Positions 8,116 to 16,074 of a stretch of DNA of 64,000 nucleotides are shown piece by piece. Origin of the DNA: Saccharopolyspora gregorii. GTDB lineage: Bacteria; Actinomycetota; Actinomycetes; Mycobacteriales; Pseudonocardiaceae. The first letter of the stretch is position 1, and every line of letters begins with the position of its first letter. The stretch is from contig NZ_CP059556.1 in the NCBI RefSeq assembly GCF_024734405.1, forward strand, positions 4,526,001-4,590,000. The letters run 5' to 3'. Under the pieces are notes generated by a model that saw only the letters and a list, made by a program, of their open reading frames with translations, was not told the origin of the DNA and did not search any database. Made by a program: the position numbers and the translations under genes.

Positions 8116-9162
8116 ATGCGCATCGGGATGCCGCTGAACTACAGCGGAGGCTTCAAGGAGACCGTCGACGAACTGGCCACCTACGAGAAGGCCGGACTCG
8201 ACATCGTCTACGTAGCCGAAGCCTACTCGTTCGACGCGGTCAGCCAGATGGGCTTCATCGCCGCCCGCACCGAACGGCTCCAGATCGCCTCCGGGATCCT
8301 GCAGATCTACACCCGCACGCCCACCCTCACCGCGATGACCGCGGCCGGGCTGGACTTCGTCTCGGACGGCCGGTTCACCCTGGGCATCGGCGCCTCCGGG
8401 CCGCAGGTCATCGAAGGCTTCCACGGCGTGCCCTACGACGCGCCGCTGGGCCGCACCCGCGAACTGGTCGACATCTGCCGCCAGGTGTGGCGCCGCGAAC
8501 GCGTGCAGCACGACGGCAAGCACTACCAGATCCCGCTGCCCGAAGGCCAGGGCACCGGGCTGGGCAAGCCGCTGAAGCTCATCAACCACCCGGTGCGCCC
8601 GAACATCCCGATCATGGTCGCGGCGATCGGCCCGAAGAACGTCGCGATGGTCGCCGAGATCGCCGAGGCGTGGGAACCGATCTTCTACGTCCCCGAGAAG
8701 GCCCACGAGGTCTGGGGCGAATCGCTGGCCGCCGGCAAGGCCAAGCGCGACCCCGAGCTCGGCGAGCTCGACGTCGTCGGTCAGGCCCCGCTGGCCATCG
8801 GCGACGACGTGGAGGCGCTCGTCGACTCGATGCGCCCGATGCTCGCCCTCTACATCGGCGGCATGGGTGCCAAGGGCAAGAACTTCTACAACGACCTCGC
8901 CCGCCGCTACGGCTACGAGGCCGAGGCCGAGGAGATCCAGGACCTCTACCTGGACGGCAAGAAGGACGAGGCCGCGGCGAAGGTGCCGGACGAGCTGGTC
9001 GCCGCCAGCACCCTCATCGGCTCCGAGGGCCACGTGCGGGAACGCCTCGCCGCGTTCAAGGAGTCGGGCGTGACCACGATGAACGTGACGCCGCTCGCCG
9101 GGTCCTTCGAGGAGCGCACCGAGCTGATCGAGAAGATCCGCGGCATCGCCGACGACCTCTGA
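8116..9162 (+). CDS. LLM-class F420-dependent oxidoreductase
   Basis: A 348-residue luciferase-like TIM-barrel oxidoreductase. The start MRIGMPLNYSGGF, the loop ASGILQIYTRTP, GRFTLGIGASGPQVIEGFHG and VAAIGPKNVAMVAEIAEAW are typical of the F420-dependent branch (F420 use is from the family; the sequence alone does not prove the cofactor). Such enzymes reduce or oxidise diverse small substrates. The ATG follows GGAGAGGA. It is monocistronic, ending at a strong hairpin. Confidence 0.9.
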   Translation: MRIGMPLNYSGGFKETVDELATYEKAGLDIVYVAEAYSFDAVSQMGFIAARTERLQIASGILQIYTRTPTLTAMTAAGLDFVSDGRFTLGIGASGPQVIEGFHGVPYDAPLGRTRELVDICRQVWRRERVQHDGKHYQIPLPEGQGTGLGKPLKLINHPVRPNIPIMVAAIGPKNVAMVAEIAEAWEPIFYVPEKAHEVWGESLAAGKAKRDPELGELDVVGQAPLAIGDDVEALVDSMRPMLALYIGGMGAKGKNFYNDLARRYGYEAEAEEIQDLYLDGKKDEAAAKVPDELVAASTLIGSEGHVRERLAAFKESGVTTMNVTPLAGSFEERTELIEKIRGIADDL

Positions 9163-9168
9163 TCCGCC

Positions 9169-9198
9169 CCGCGGCCGGGCGCACCCGCCCGGCCGCGG
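9169..9198. terminator. Strong hairpin terminator between convergent genes
   Basis: Perfect 13-bp arms CCGCGGCCGGGCG and CGCCCGGCCGCGG with a 4-base loop, placed between the oxidoreductase stop and the convergent dehydrogenase stop. It can serve both strands. Confidence 0.8.
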
Positions 9199-9203
9199 CC
9201 CGG

Positions 9204-10166
9204 TCAGCCGTTGAGCACCCGCACCGGCGCCCCGTCCAGGAAGGCGCGCACGTCGGCCACCGTCTCGGCGTAGAACGTCCGGTAGGTGCCCTCGGTCACG
9301 TAGCCGACGTGCGGGGTGAGCACGGTGCGCGGCGTGGTCCGCCACGGGTCGCCTGCGGGCAGCGGCTCGGTCCCGTACACGTCGAGGCCCGCCCCGGCGA
9401 GCCGTCCCGCGTGCAGCGCCTCGCGCAGCGCCGCCTCGTCCACGATCGGCCCGCGCGAGGTGTTCACCAGGTACGCGGTGGGCCGCATCAGCGCCAGCTC
9501 CGCCGCGCCGACCAGTCCGCGGGTGCGCTCGCTGAGCACCGTGTGCACGGTGAGCACGTCGGAGCCGCGGAACAGCTCCTCCTTCTCCACCCGGCGCGCC
9601 CCGGCCTCCGCGGCGGCCTCCGCGGTGAGGTTCCGGCTCCACGCGATGACGTCCATGCCGAACGCGGCGCCGACCTTCGCGACCTGGCTGCCGAGCCTGC
9701 CCAGCCCGAGCACGCCCAGCGTGCGCCCGGCCAGCTCGAACCCGACGCCGCGCTGCCAGCCGCCGTCCCGGATCGCGCGGTCCTGCTCCGGGATCTGCCG
9801 GGTGACCGCGATGATCAGGCCCCAGGTGAGCTCCGCCGTCGGTCCCCACGCCCGGTCCGGTGCGGCGCCGCTGCCCGTCCCGCACACGGTGATGCCGAGC
9901 TCGGCAGCCGCGTCCAAGTCGATCGACGCGTTCCGCATGCCGGTGGTGACCAGCAGCTTCAGCTGCGGCAGCGCGGCCAGCACCTCCCGCGGGAACGGGG
10001 TCCGCTCCCGCATCGCGGCGATCACGTCGAACGGGGCGAGCCGCCGCACCAGCTCCGCGCGATCAGCGGGGGTGTCGTGGAAGAACTCGACCTGCGCGGG
10101 CAGCGAGTCCCAGTCCGCGTAGTCCCGCGCGACCTCCTGGTAGTCATCGAGCACCGCGATGCGCAT
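9204..10166 (-). CDS. D-2-hydroxyacid dehydrogenase family protein
   Basis: A 320-residue NAD(P)-dependent dehydrogenase. The Rossmann motif is TLGVLGLGRLGSQVAKVG; the family helix VNTSRGPIVDEAAL, the Asp/Glu region GLDVYGTEPLPAGDP, and the catalytic His in VLTPHVGYVTEGTY are in order. The N-terminal DDYQEVARDYADW marks the subgroup often annotated as phosphoglycerate-dehydrogenase-like. The ATG follows AAGGAGGAG. The true substrate is not evident; no serine genes are nearby. Confidence 0.9.
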   Translation of the reverse strand: MRIAVLDDYQEVARDYADWDSLPAQVEFFHDTPADRAELVRRLAPFDVIAAMRERTPFPREVLAALPQLKLLVTTGMRNASIDLDAAAELGITVCGTGSGAAPDRAWGPTAELTWGLIIAVTRQIPEQDRAIRDGGWQRGVGFELAGRTLGVLGLGRLGSQVAKVGAAFGMDVIAWSRNLTAEAAAEAGARRVEKEELFRGSDVLTVHTVLSERTRGLVGAAELALMRPTAYLVNTSRGPIVDEAALREALHAGRLAGAGLDVYGTEPLPAGDPWRTTPRTVLTPHVGYVTEGTYRTFYAETVADVRAFLDGAPVRVLNG

Positions 10167-10249
10167 GCACTCCTCCTTCGACGGCGTCCGGCGCGATCGT
10201 AGTGCGGCCGCCCGGCGGGGTGATCGACCCGCGGGGCGGGGCGCGCGAC

Positions 10250-10279
10250 CTGACAACGCGCGGTGCGGACAGGCAGACT
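10250..10279 (+). promoter_or_regulatory. Candidate promoter for a leaderless DUF952-cupin transcript
   Basis: CTGACA (10250-10255), an 18-base spacer and CAGACT (10274-10279) sit so that transcription would start about at the GTG six bases further on. No ribosome binding site precedes that GTG, which fits a leaderless message, common in actinomycetes. Confidence 0.4.
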
Positions 10280-10285
10280 GCCGAC

Positions 10286-11068
10286 GTGACTCGATCCAGA
10301 CTGCTGCACCTGCTGCCGTTGAGCGCGTTCCACGCGGCCGCGGACCACATCGGCTCCCCCTCGCTGGAGACCGACGGGTTCGTGCACTGCTCGCCGGACA
10401 TGGCCACGGCGCTGGCGGTCGCCAACGCGCTGTACGCGGACGCGGACGAGCAGCTGGTGGCGCTGGAACTCGATCCGCGGCGGCTGTCCGCTCCGGTGCG
10501 CTGGGAGGCGGCGGCACCGCACCCGCCGGCCGGGGTCGCCGCCGACGTGCTGTTCCCGCACGTCTACGGCTCGCTGGAGCGCTCGGCGGTGATCGGCCTG
10601 CACTACGCGCGGCGCGACGTGCGCGGCCGGTTCGCGGCGCTGGAGACGCGCAGCCGCACCGCGGAGGAGCTGAACCTGCTGCCGCACCCGGAGGGCGGCT
10701 GGTTCCGGCGGACCTGGACCAGCGACGTCGAGGTGACGCCCGACGAGCGGGGCACCCGGCCGACCGCGACGGCGATCTACTACCTGCTCTCCGCCGGGCA
10801 CACCTCGGAGTGGCACCGGATCGGTTCGGCCGAGCTGTGGCTGTGGCACCGGGGCGGCCCGCTGACGCTGGTGCTGGGCGGGGACGGCGACGCGCCCGCC
10901 GAGCAGCCGCGCAACCACGTGCTGGGCGCGGGCGCCGGGCAGGACCCTCAGGTCCTGGTGCCCGCCGGGACGTGGCAGCGGGCGGTGGCCTCGGCGACGG
11001 TGGAGTCGCTGGCGACCTGCGTCGTCTCGCCCGGGTTCGACTTCGCGGACTTCAGCACGCCCGGCTGA
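10286..11068 (+). CDS. DUF952 - cupin_5 (DUF985) fusion protein
   Basis: A 260-residue protein with two domains. Residues about 1-110 match DUF952 (LLHLLPLSAF, ETDGFVHCSPDMATALAVAN, then VLFPHVYGSL); residues about 128-255 match the cupin_5 family (LNLLPHPEGGWFRRTW, ATAIYYLLSAGHTSEWHRI, LVPAGTWQRAV). Both families are of unknown function; cupin_5 is a small beta-barrel that may bind sugars. They are usually separate proteins, so the fusion suggests a shared substrate. The GTG start has no visible Shine-Dalgarno. The gene end overlaps a convergent small membrane ORF. Confidence 0.82.
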   Translation: MTRSRLLHLLPLSAFHAAADHIGSPSLETDGFVHCSPDMATALAVANALYADADEQLVALELDPRRLSAPVRWEAAAPHPPAGVAADVLFPHVYGSLERSAVIGLHYARRDVRGRFAALETRSRTAEELNLLPHPEGGWFRRTWTSDVEVTPDERGTRPTATAIYYLLSAGHTSEWHRIGSAELWLWHRGGPLTLVLGGDGDAPAEQPRNHVLGAGAGQDPQVLVPAGTWQRAVASATVESLATCVVSPGFDFADFSTPG

Positions 11069-11334
11069 GGCTCGGCGGCGGCCTGCGCGGGCACCCGCTG
11101 CTCCGGTTCGGGCCGCAGCACGGCGACCCGTTCGGGCGTGGTCTCGGCGGGCTCCGGTTCGACGCCGAGCCGGCGGTCGGGCACCGGACGCGGTCGTCCC
11201 CCGAGCAGGTGTTCCTCGAACCAGCACAGGGCGATCAGCGATCCGATGATCGTTCCGATGGCCACCGAAGCCACCAGCGCGAAGACCGCCAACGTGTTCA
11301 GCACCGACCTCACCCCCGAGAGAAACGCGTGCAC
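10948..11334 (-). CDS. Hypothetical single-helix membrane protein
   Basis: A possible 128-residue protein. Residues about 10-42 form one long hydrophobic helix (VFALVASVAIGTIIGSLIAL), followed by an Arg/Pro/Glu-rich tail. The last 121 bases lie antisense to the end of the DUF952-cupin gene, so the tail may be a by-product of that gene's coding strand; a shorter real protein or no gene at all is possible. No clear ribosome binding site precedes the GTG. Function unknown. Confidence 0.4.
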   Translation of the reverse strand: MHAFLSGVRSVLNTLAVFALVASVAIGTIIGSLIALCWFEEHLLGGRPRPVPDRRLGVEPEPAETTPERVAVLRPEPEQRVPAQAAAEPQPGVLKSAKSNPGETTQVASDSTVAEATARCHVPAGTRT

Positions 11335-11708
11335 GGCACCGGGTTCTCGTCCGGCGCGCGCCGGCGACGAGGACCTCGCCGGAATTCACCGTAGGGCGGG
11401 GCCCCGAACGGTGCCGGACGCCGGACCGGGTGCCCTCCGATCGAGGGAATTAAGTGCCGGGGAGGTGTCGGGTGCGCCCCTCTCCCGAGCGATCAGACGA
11501 ACGTGGCGAACGCCCTTGATCAGGCAATTCGACCATAGGCGGCGCTACTATCGGGTGAAGGTGCGCGCCTTGCGGTGCCGCGGCGACCCGTAGTCACCGC
11601 TTCCACCCGAAGTCGTGATCGTTGCGCGGTTCGGGACAACGGGAACCGGGTGGCGCGCGTGCGCACAGTGGTCGCCACGATCGGACAGCAACGCGTCGGG
11701 AGGTAGCG
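11335..11708. other. Intergenic region of about 370 bases with palindromes, no gene seen
   Basis: It holds a perfect 14-bp palindrome CCGGCGCGCGCCGG (11351-11364) abutting the stem CCGGCGA/TCGCCGG (11361-11382). A TACTAT hexamer at 11546-11551 could be a -10 element for the small membrane protein downstream, but no -35 at the right distance is convincing. Confidence 0.5.
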
Positions 11709-11996
11709 GTGAAGGGCTACGCGGTGCACCTGCTCTTCCACGCGCTCGCCGTGCTCTGCGGCGCGGCGCTGGGGATCGCCGGCACGTTGTGGTGGGTCGG
11801 CGGCGCCCCGCCGGTGCTGTGGGCGGCGCTGGCCGCGCTGGTGCTCGGCGTCGTGGTGCTGGTGGTGCAGGGCCGCCAGCTCGCCGCCGAGCCCCGTCCG
11901 GCCCGCCCGGCGGCGGAACCCCGGCCGCGGCAGGGCACCCGGCCGGAGCTGGCGGCGACGGCCGTTCGCGACCCCGACGACCGCTGGCGCGGCTGA
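11709..11996 (+). CDS. Small two-helix membrane protein, hypothetical
   Basis: A 95-residue protein with two hydrophobic segments (about residues 7-30 and 36-55, the second VLWAALAALVLGVVVLVVQG) and an Arg/Pro/Glu-rich cytoplasmic tail. The GTG start follows GGGAGG at six bases. Proteins of this shape are common and unassigned in actinomycetes. Confidence 0.6.
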   Translation: MKGYAVHLLFHALAVLCGAALGIAGTLWWVGGAPPVLWAALAALVLGVVVLVVQGRQLAAEPRPARPAAEPRPRQGTRPELAATAVRDPDDRWRG

Positions 11997-12069
11997 CCCG
12001 GCACCGTTCCGCACGAGGTGCCGGCCCGACCGACCGCGGGGCCGGCGGGCCGCCCACCCGCGCGGTGGA

Positions 12070-13002
12070 TCAGCGCAGCGGGGCGTGGGCCCAGCCGACG
12101 GCGGTCTTCACCCCGTCCACGTTCTCCACCCAGACCTCGCTCTCCAGGTGCCGCTGCCCCTCGTGCTCGATGGCGCCCAGCACCGCGCCGCGGGCGGTGA
12201 CCTCCTCGTCCACGTAGAACGGGTGCACGAACTTCACCGCCAGGTGCCCGCCGTCGATCCACGCGCCGCCGTGGAACGCGGTGAGCATCTCGGAGAGGTA
12301 GCCGACCTGCTGCATCGCCTGGGCGACGGTGCGGTCCATCCCGGAGCGCCGCGCGCCCGCCGCATCGGTGTGGATGTTGGAGAACCCGCGGCCGCCCCAG
12401 GAGAAGACGTACATCTGCTCCTGCGAGATCTTCTTGCGCACCGGCCGGATCGGGGTCCGCTCGTCGAGGTCCCCGCTCGCCGCGGCGGCCGGGGCGACGT
12501 CGAGGAGCTCACCGGTGACCAGCCGGGACGGGGCCGGCGCGGTGCTGCCGCCCACGACGTCGGCGGCGTGCACCCGCATGATCTCGGTGCCGCGGTGGCG
12601 CAGCAGCAGCCTGCCGTCGGCACCGCGCGCTTCGGCCTCCATCACGACGTAGCCGTTGCCGCGCCGCACCTCGGTGTGCACGTACCGGCCGCTGAGGGTG
12701 ACGGTCTCGCCGATCACGACCGGCGAGTGCAGCGAGAGCTCCTCGTGGGTGTGCAGCCCGCGCGCCGTGTTGCCGTCGTAGGCGGCGTAGAACAGGAACA
12801 GCAGCTCGTTGGACAGCACCGCGGGACTGGCCGCCGGTCGCCCGTCCGCGTCGGTGAGCCGCCCGGCTCCGTCGTCGTCCTGGGCGAAGGCGTAGTTGCG
12901 CACCATCCGCTCGTCGACGACCACGTCGAACGGGCCGAACACCTCCGGGACCTCGATGTTCTCGAAGATCGCTTCCTTGGTTCCGGTCCACCACCGGTTC
13001 AT
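12070..13002 (-). CDS. MaoC-like double-hotdog acyl dehydratase/hydratase (paralogue A)
   Basis: A 310-residue protein with two hotdog domains, a FAS1-like dehydratase N-domain (FENIEVPEVFGPFDVVVDE onward) and a MaoC-type C-domain (about residues 190-305). The C-domain hydratase segment reads FSNIHTDAAGARRSG, keeping the N-x-H-x-D pattern. Such proteins hydrate or dehydrate enoyl-CoA-type thioesters, as in mesaconyl- or itaconyl-CoA hydratases. It shares layout and many motifs with the other dehydratase of this locus (MVRNYAFAQDD versus IKRYAFTQDD), so the two are paralogues. Last gene of the minus-strand operon; the start follows GAGGAGC. Confidence 0.85.
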   Translation of the reverse strand: MNRWWTGTKEAIFENIEVPEVFGPFDVVVDERMVRNYAFAQDDDGAGRLTDADGRPAASPAVLSNELLFLFYAAYDGNTARGLHTHEELSLHSPVVIGETVTLSGRYVHTEVRRGNGYVVMEAEARGADGRLLLRHRGTEIMRVHAADVVGGSTAPAPSRLVTGELLDVAPAAAASGDLDERTPIRPVRKKISQEQMYVFSWGGRGFSNIHTDAAGARRSGMDRTVAQAMQQVGYLSEMLTAFHGGAWIDGGHLAVKFVHPFYVDEEVTARGAVLGAIEHEGQRHLESEVWVENVDGVKTAVGWAHAPLR

Positions 13003-13086
13003 GGCCAGCTCCTCTGGGCGTGGGGCATCGCCGTCCCGCGGCGGGCGGGACGTGGCGACGGGGTGCGCGGCTCGTGCCGCGAAGGG

Positions 13087-13791
13087 TCAGGTGTCGAGCC
13101 GGACGACGAACGGGAATTCCGGCCGGGTCCAGCTCCGGGCGTGCTCGACGGCGCGCCCGGTGTCGTCGTGCGTGGTCCGGTGCGCCTCCACCAGCGGGGC
13201 GCGCACGGCCACCTCCAGCAGGCCGGCGAGCTCCTTCGTCGCGGCGCAGGCGGTGATCTCCTGCTCGGCCCAGCTGACCGCGATGCCGCAGCGCTCGGCG
13301 AGGGTGCGGTACAGCGAGCCCGCGACCAGCTCGGCGCGGGCGAGCCCGGGAGCGGCGGCGACCGGCACCCAGGACTCCTGCACGGCCGCGGGCGTTCCGT
13401 CGACGGTGCGGAGCCGGAGGAGCCGGACCGCTTCCGCCGCATCGTCGAGGTCGAGGACCTCGGCGATCTCGCGCGGCGGGACGAGCACGGCGCGGCGGAT
13501 CTCGGTGGTGACCACGTCCTCGGTGACCTCGTCACCGAAGGGCACCAGCCGGTTCAACCGCCGGGACCGGGCGCGCCGCGGGGCCACGAAGCTGCCCGCG
13601 CCGCGCCTGCGCACCACCAGCCGTTCCCGCACCAGCGCGTCGAAGGCCTGCCGGACCGTCATGCGGCTGACGCCGTAGCGCTCGGCGAGTTCCTTCTCGC
13701 TCGGCAGCCGGCTCTCGGGGGCGAGCGCGCCGGTGTTGATCCGGTCGAGCAGGTCGTCTCGGATGACCTCGTACATCGGGCGCGTGGCCAC
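13087..13791 (-). CDS. GntR family regulator, HutC (UTRA) type
   Basis: A 234-residue regulator with an N-terminal winged helix (RLPSEKELAERYGVSRMTVR then GAGSFV) and a C-terminal UTRA effector domain (about residues 95-230) ending PEFPFVVRLDT. HutC-type regulators bind small metabolites and repress catabolic operons. It sits inside the minus-strand operon between the two dehydratase genes and probably controls the whole divergent locus; a candidate site lies in the divergent region at about 17617. Confidence 0.92.
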   Translation of the reverse strand: MATRPMYEVIRDDLLDRINTGALAPESRLPSEKELAERYGVSRMTVRQAFDALVRERLVVRRRGAGSFVAPRRARSRRLNRLVPFGDEVTEDVVTTEIRRAVLVPPREIAEVLDLDDAAEAVRLLRLRTVDGTPAAVQESWVPVAAAPGLARAELVAGSLYRTLAERCGIAVSWAEQEITACAATKELAGLLEVAVRAPLVEAHRTTHDDTGRAVEHARSWTRPEFPFVVRLDT

Positions 13792-13851
13792 GGCGGGGAA
13801 CTCCTCGGGGTGGTGTGATCGGCTCTCAGGGTATCCGCCCGGTGCGGACGC

Positions 13852-14862
13852 TCAGGTCCGCCGCGGGGCGGTTGCGGGTGCTTCGGCGCGCGCCCAGCCG
13901 ACGGTGCTGAGCTTGCCGTCGGCGCGGCGCACCCACACCTCGACGTCGATCGCGAGGCGCCCGGGGCCCGCTTCCCGCACGGCCGTGACGGCACCGCCCA
14001 CCTCCAGGGGTTCGAAGACCTCGACGGGATTGATGAACTTGACCCGCAGCCATCCACCGGTGAACAGGTCGGCGCCGAAGAAGCGGGTGAGCATCCCGGT
14101 GATCAGCCCGCACTGCTGCTGGCCCTGCACGATGGGGATGCGCAGCCCTGCCTCCCTGGCCACGGCCAGGTCGCTGTGGGTGTTGCGGACGTACTCGCCG
14201 CAGCGGGAGAACACCGACGCCTGCTCCTGCGTGATCGTGACGTGCAGCGGCGGCAGCGGCGCCCCGGGCCGCACGGTCGGCGTTCCGGCGACCGCGGTGG
14301 GGGCGTCCGGGTCGAAGGTGCCGTCGACGGTCCCGGCCGTGCCGCCGCCACCGGTCCGGTTGCGGCCTGCGACGTCGCCGGGCCGGGTGCGCAGGATCTC
14401 GACGCCGCGGTGCCGCAGGATGCCGCGTCCGTCGGCGGCGGTGGCGCTCGCCTCCATCACCACGTAGTCCTGGCCGCGCCGGGTGTAGGAGTCCACGTAG
14501 GACCCGGCCAGCACCACCTCCTCGTCGAGGTGCGCGGGCCCGTCGAACCACAGCTGCTCCTCGGTGTGCAGCCCGACGGTGCGGCTCGCCCGGTAGGCGG
14601 TGGTGAACAGCTGCACGAGGTCGTTGGACAGCAGCCCCGCGTGCGCGATGCGGCCGCCGAACGGGCTCGGGCCGAAGTGCCACGGGTGGTGGTCGTCCTG
14701 GGTGAACGCGTACCGCTTGATCTTGTGGTCGTCGACGAGGACGGTGACGGGCCCGAAGTGCTCCGGGATGCTCAGGTTCTCGAAGACCGGTTCCTTGAGC
14801 CCGGCCTCGTGGTCCACGCCGTGGGCGACCGCGCGCGGATCGGTCAGATCTCGCCAGGTCAT
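13852..14862 (-). CDS. MaoC-like double-hotdog acyl dehydratase/hydratase (paralogue B)
   Basis: A 336-residue protein of the same two-hotdog layout as paralogue A: FENLSIPEHFGPVTVLVDD in the N-domain, then HAGLLSNDLVQLFTTAYRAS, and a C-domain hydratase segment YVRNTHSDLAVAREAGL with the R-N-x-H-x-D pattern. A Gly-rich linker (RTGGGGTAG, around residue 172) joins the domains. Having two paralogues in one operon suggests two successive hydrations, two substrates, or a heteromer. It lies 24 bases downstream of the CoA-transferase gene. Confidence 0.87.
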   Translation of the reverse strand: MTWRDLTDPRAVAHGVDHEAGLKEPVFENLSIPEHFGPVTVLVDDHKIKRYAFTQDDHHPWHFGPSPFGGRIAHAGLLSNDLVQLFTTAYRASRTVGLHTEEQLWFDGPAHLDEEVVLAGSYVDSYTRRGQDYVVMEASATAADGRGILRHRGVEILRTRPGDVAGRNRTGGGGTAGTVDGTFDPDAPTAVAGTPTVRPGAPLPPLHVTITQEQASVFSRCGEYVRNTHSDLAVAREAGLRIPIVQGQQQCGLITGMLTRFFGADLFTGGWLRVKFINPVEVFEPLEVGGAVTAVREAGPGRLAIDVEVWVRRADGKLSTVGWARAEAPATAPRRT

Positions 14863-14886
14863 GCGGTTCTCGCTTCCTGTCGGGGG

Positions 14887-16074
14887 TCAGATCACGCCGT
14901 CGGCGCGCAGCGCGGCGAGCTCGTCGGCGTCCAGGCCCAGCAGTCGGGAGTAGACCTCGGCGTTGTCCTCGCCGGGCAGCGGCGGTGCTTTGCGGACCGA
15001 GCCGGGCGTGCCGCCGAGCTTGAGGGCGAGCCCGGGCAGCACGAGGGTGCCGAGCTCGGGGTGCTCCACCTCGATCATCATGTCCCTGGCCCGCACCTGC
15101 GCCGAGTCGGTCGCCTCGGCGACGCTGTTGACCGGGGAGTACGGCACGCCCGCCGCGGCGAGCAGCGCCCCGATCCGCTCCGAGGTGTGCCGCCGGGTGA
15201 AGCCGCGCACCACGTCGTCCAGCGCTTCGACGTGCACCAACCGGGCTTCCTGGTCGGCGAACCGCGGGTCGCCGGTCAGCTCGGGCATCCCCATCGCGGC
15301 GGCGAGCCGCGGGAACAGCGCGTCGGTGCCCGCGTGCAGGTACAGGTACCCGTCGGCGGTGGGATAGGCGTTGGCGGGCACCGTGATGTGGTCCCGGTTG
15401 CCGGTGCGCCCGACCTCCTCGCCGAGCATCCGCCAAGCCGCGGGCAGCGTGCCCATGCAGGAGAACAGCGCGTCCAGGCAGGAGATGTCGACGTGCTGCC
15501 CGTCGCCGGTGCGGGCGCGGGCGGCGAGCGCCATCATCGCGCCCATCACGCCGTGGAAGGCGGCGATGTGGTCGGCGACGAACGCCCCGGCCATCGTGGG
15601 CGGGCCGTCGGGGGTGCCGGTCATGCTCATCAGCCCGGAGGCGGCCTGCGCGATCGCGTCGAACAGGGCGCGCTCCCGGTTGGGGCCGGTCTGGCCGAAC
15701 CCGGAGATCGACACGAGGACGGCGCGCGGGTTGAGCTCGTGGATCCGCTCCCAGCCGAGTCCCATCTTCGCGAGCGTTCCGGGCCGGAAGTTCTCCACCA
15801 CGACGTCGCTGCCGCGCACGAGTTCGTCCAGCACTCCCAGCGCTTTCGGGTGCCGGGTGTCGAGGGTGACGCCGTGCTTGCTGCGGTTGTAGTTGAGCGT
15901 GTAGAGGCTGTGCCCGCGGTGGTGCGGCACGTTGCGCCGCGAGTCCTCGCCGCCGGGCCGCTCGACCTTGACGACCTCCGCCCCCATGTCGCCGAGGATC
16001 TGGCAGCACAGCGGTCCGGCAATGAACCGGGACAGGTCGAGCACGCGCAGCCCGTCCAGCGGTGGCGCGGTCAT
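14887..16074 (-). CDS. CaiB/BaiF (class III) CoA-transferase, copy 1
   Basis: A 395-residue class III CoA-transferase, which moves CoA between carboxylic acids. Start PLDGLRVLDLSRFIAGPLC and VVVENFRPGTLAKMG are typical. The catalytic Asp should be D168 (MAGAFVADHIAAFHG), by comparison with Asp169 of formyl-CoA transferase. The ATG overlaps the stop of the MFS transporter (ATGA). Very close in sequence to the CoA-transferase on the other arm of the locus (for example GLMSMTG/GLMSITG, ALFDAI shared). It probably activates the acid imported by the transporter; the acid is unknown. Confidence 0.92.
   Translation of the reverse strand: MTAPPLDGLRVLDLSRFIAGPLCCQILGDMGAEVVKVERPGGEDSRRNVPHHRGHSLYTLNYNRSKHGVTLDTRHPKALGVLDELVRGSDVVVENFRPGTLAKMGLGWERIHELNPRAVLVSISGFGQTGPNRERALFDAIAQAASGLMSMTGTPDGPPTMAGAFVADHIAAFHGVMGAMMALAARARTGDGQHVDISCLDALFSCMGTLPAAWRMLGEEVGRTGNRDHITVPANAYPTADGYLYLHAGTDALFPRLAAAMGMPELTGDPRFADQEARLVHVEALDDVVRGFTRRHTSERIGALLAAAGVPYSPVNSVAEATDSAQVRARDMMIEVEHPELGTLVLPGLALKLGGTPGSVRKAPPLPGEDNAEVYSRLLGLDADELAALRADGVI

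Noticed and set aside
11516-11551. TTGATC...TACTAT as a promoter for the small membrane protein
   Set aside because: The hexamers are 24 bases apart, too far for a standard promoter.
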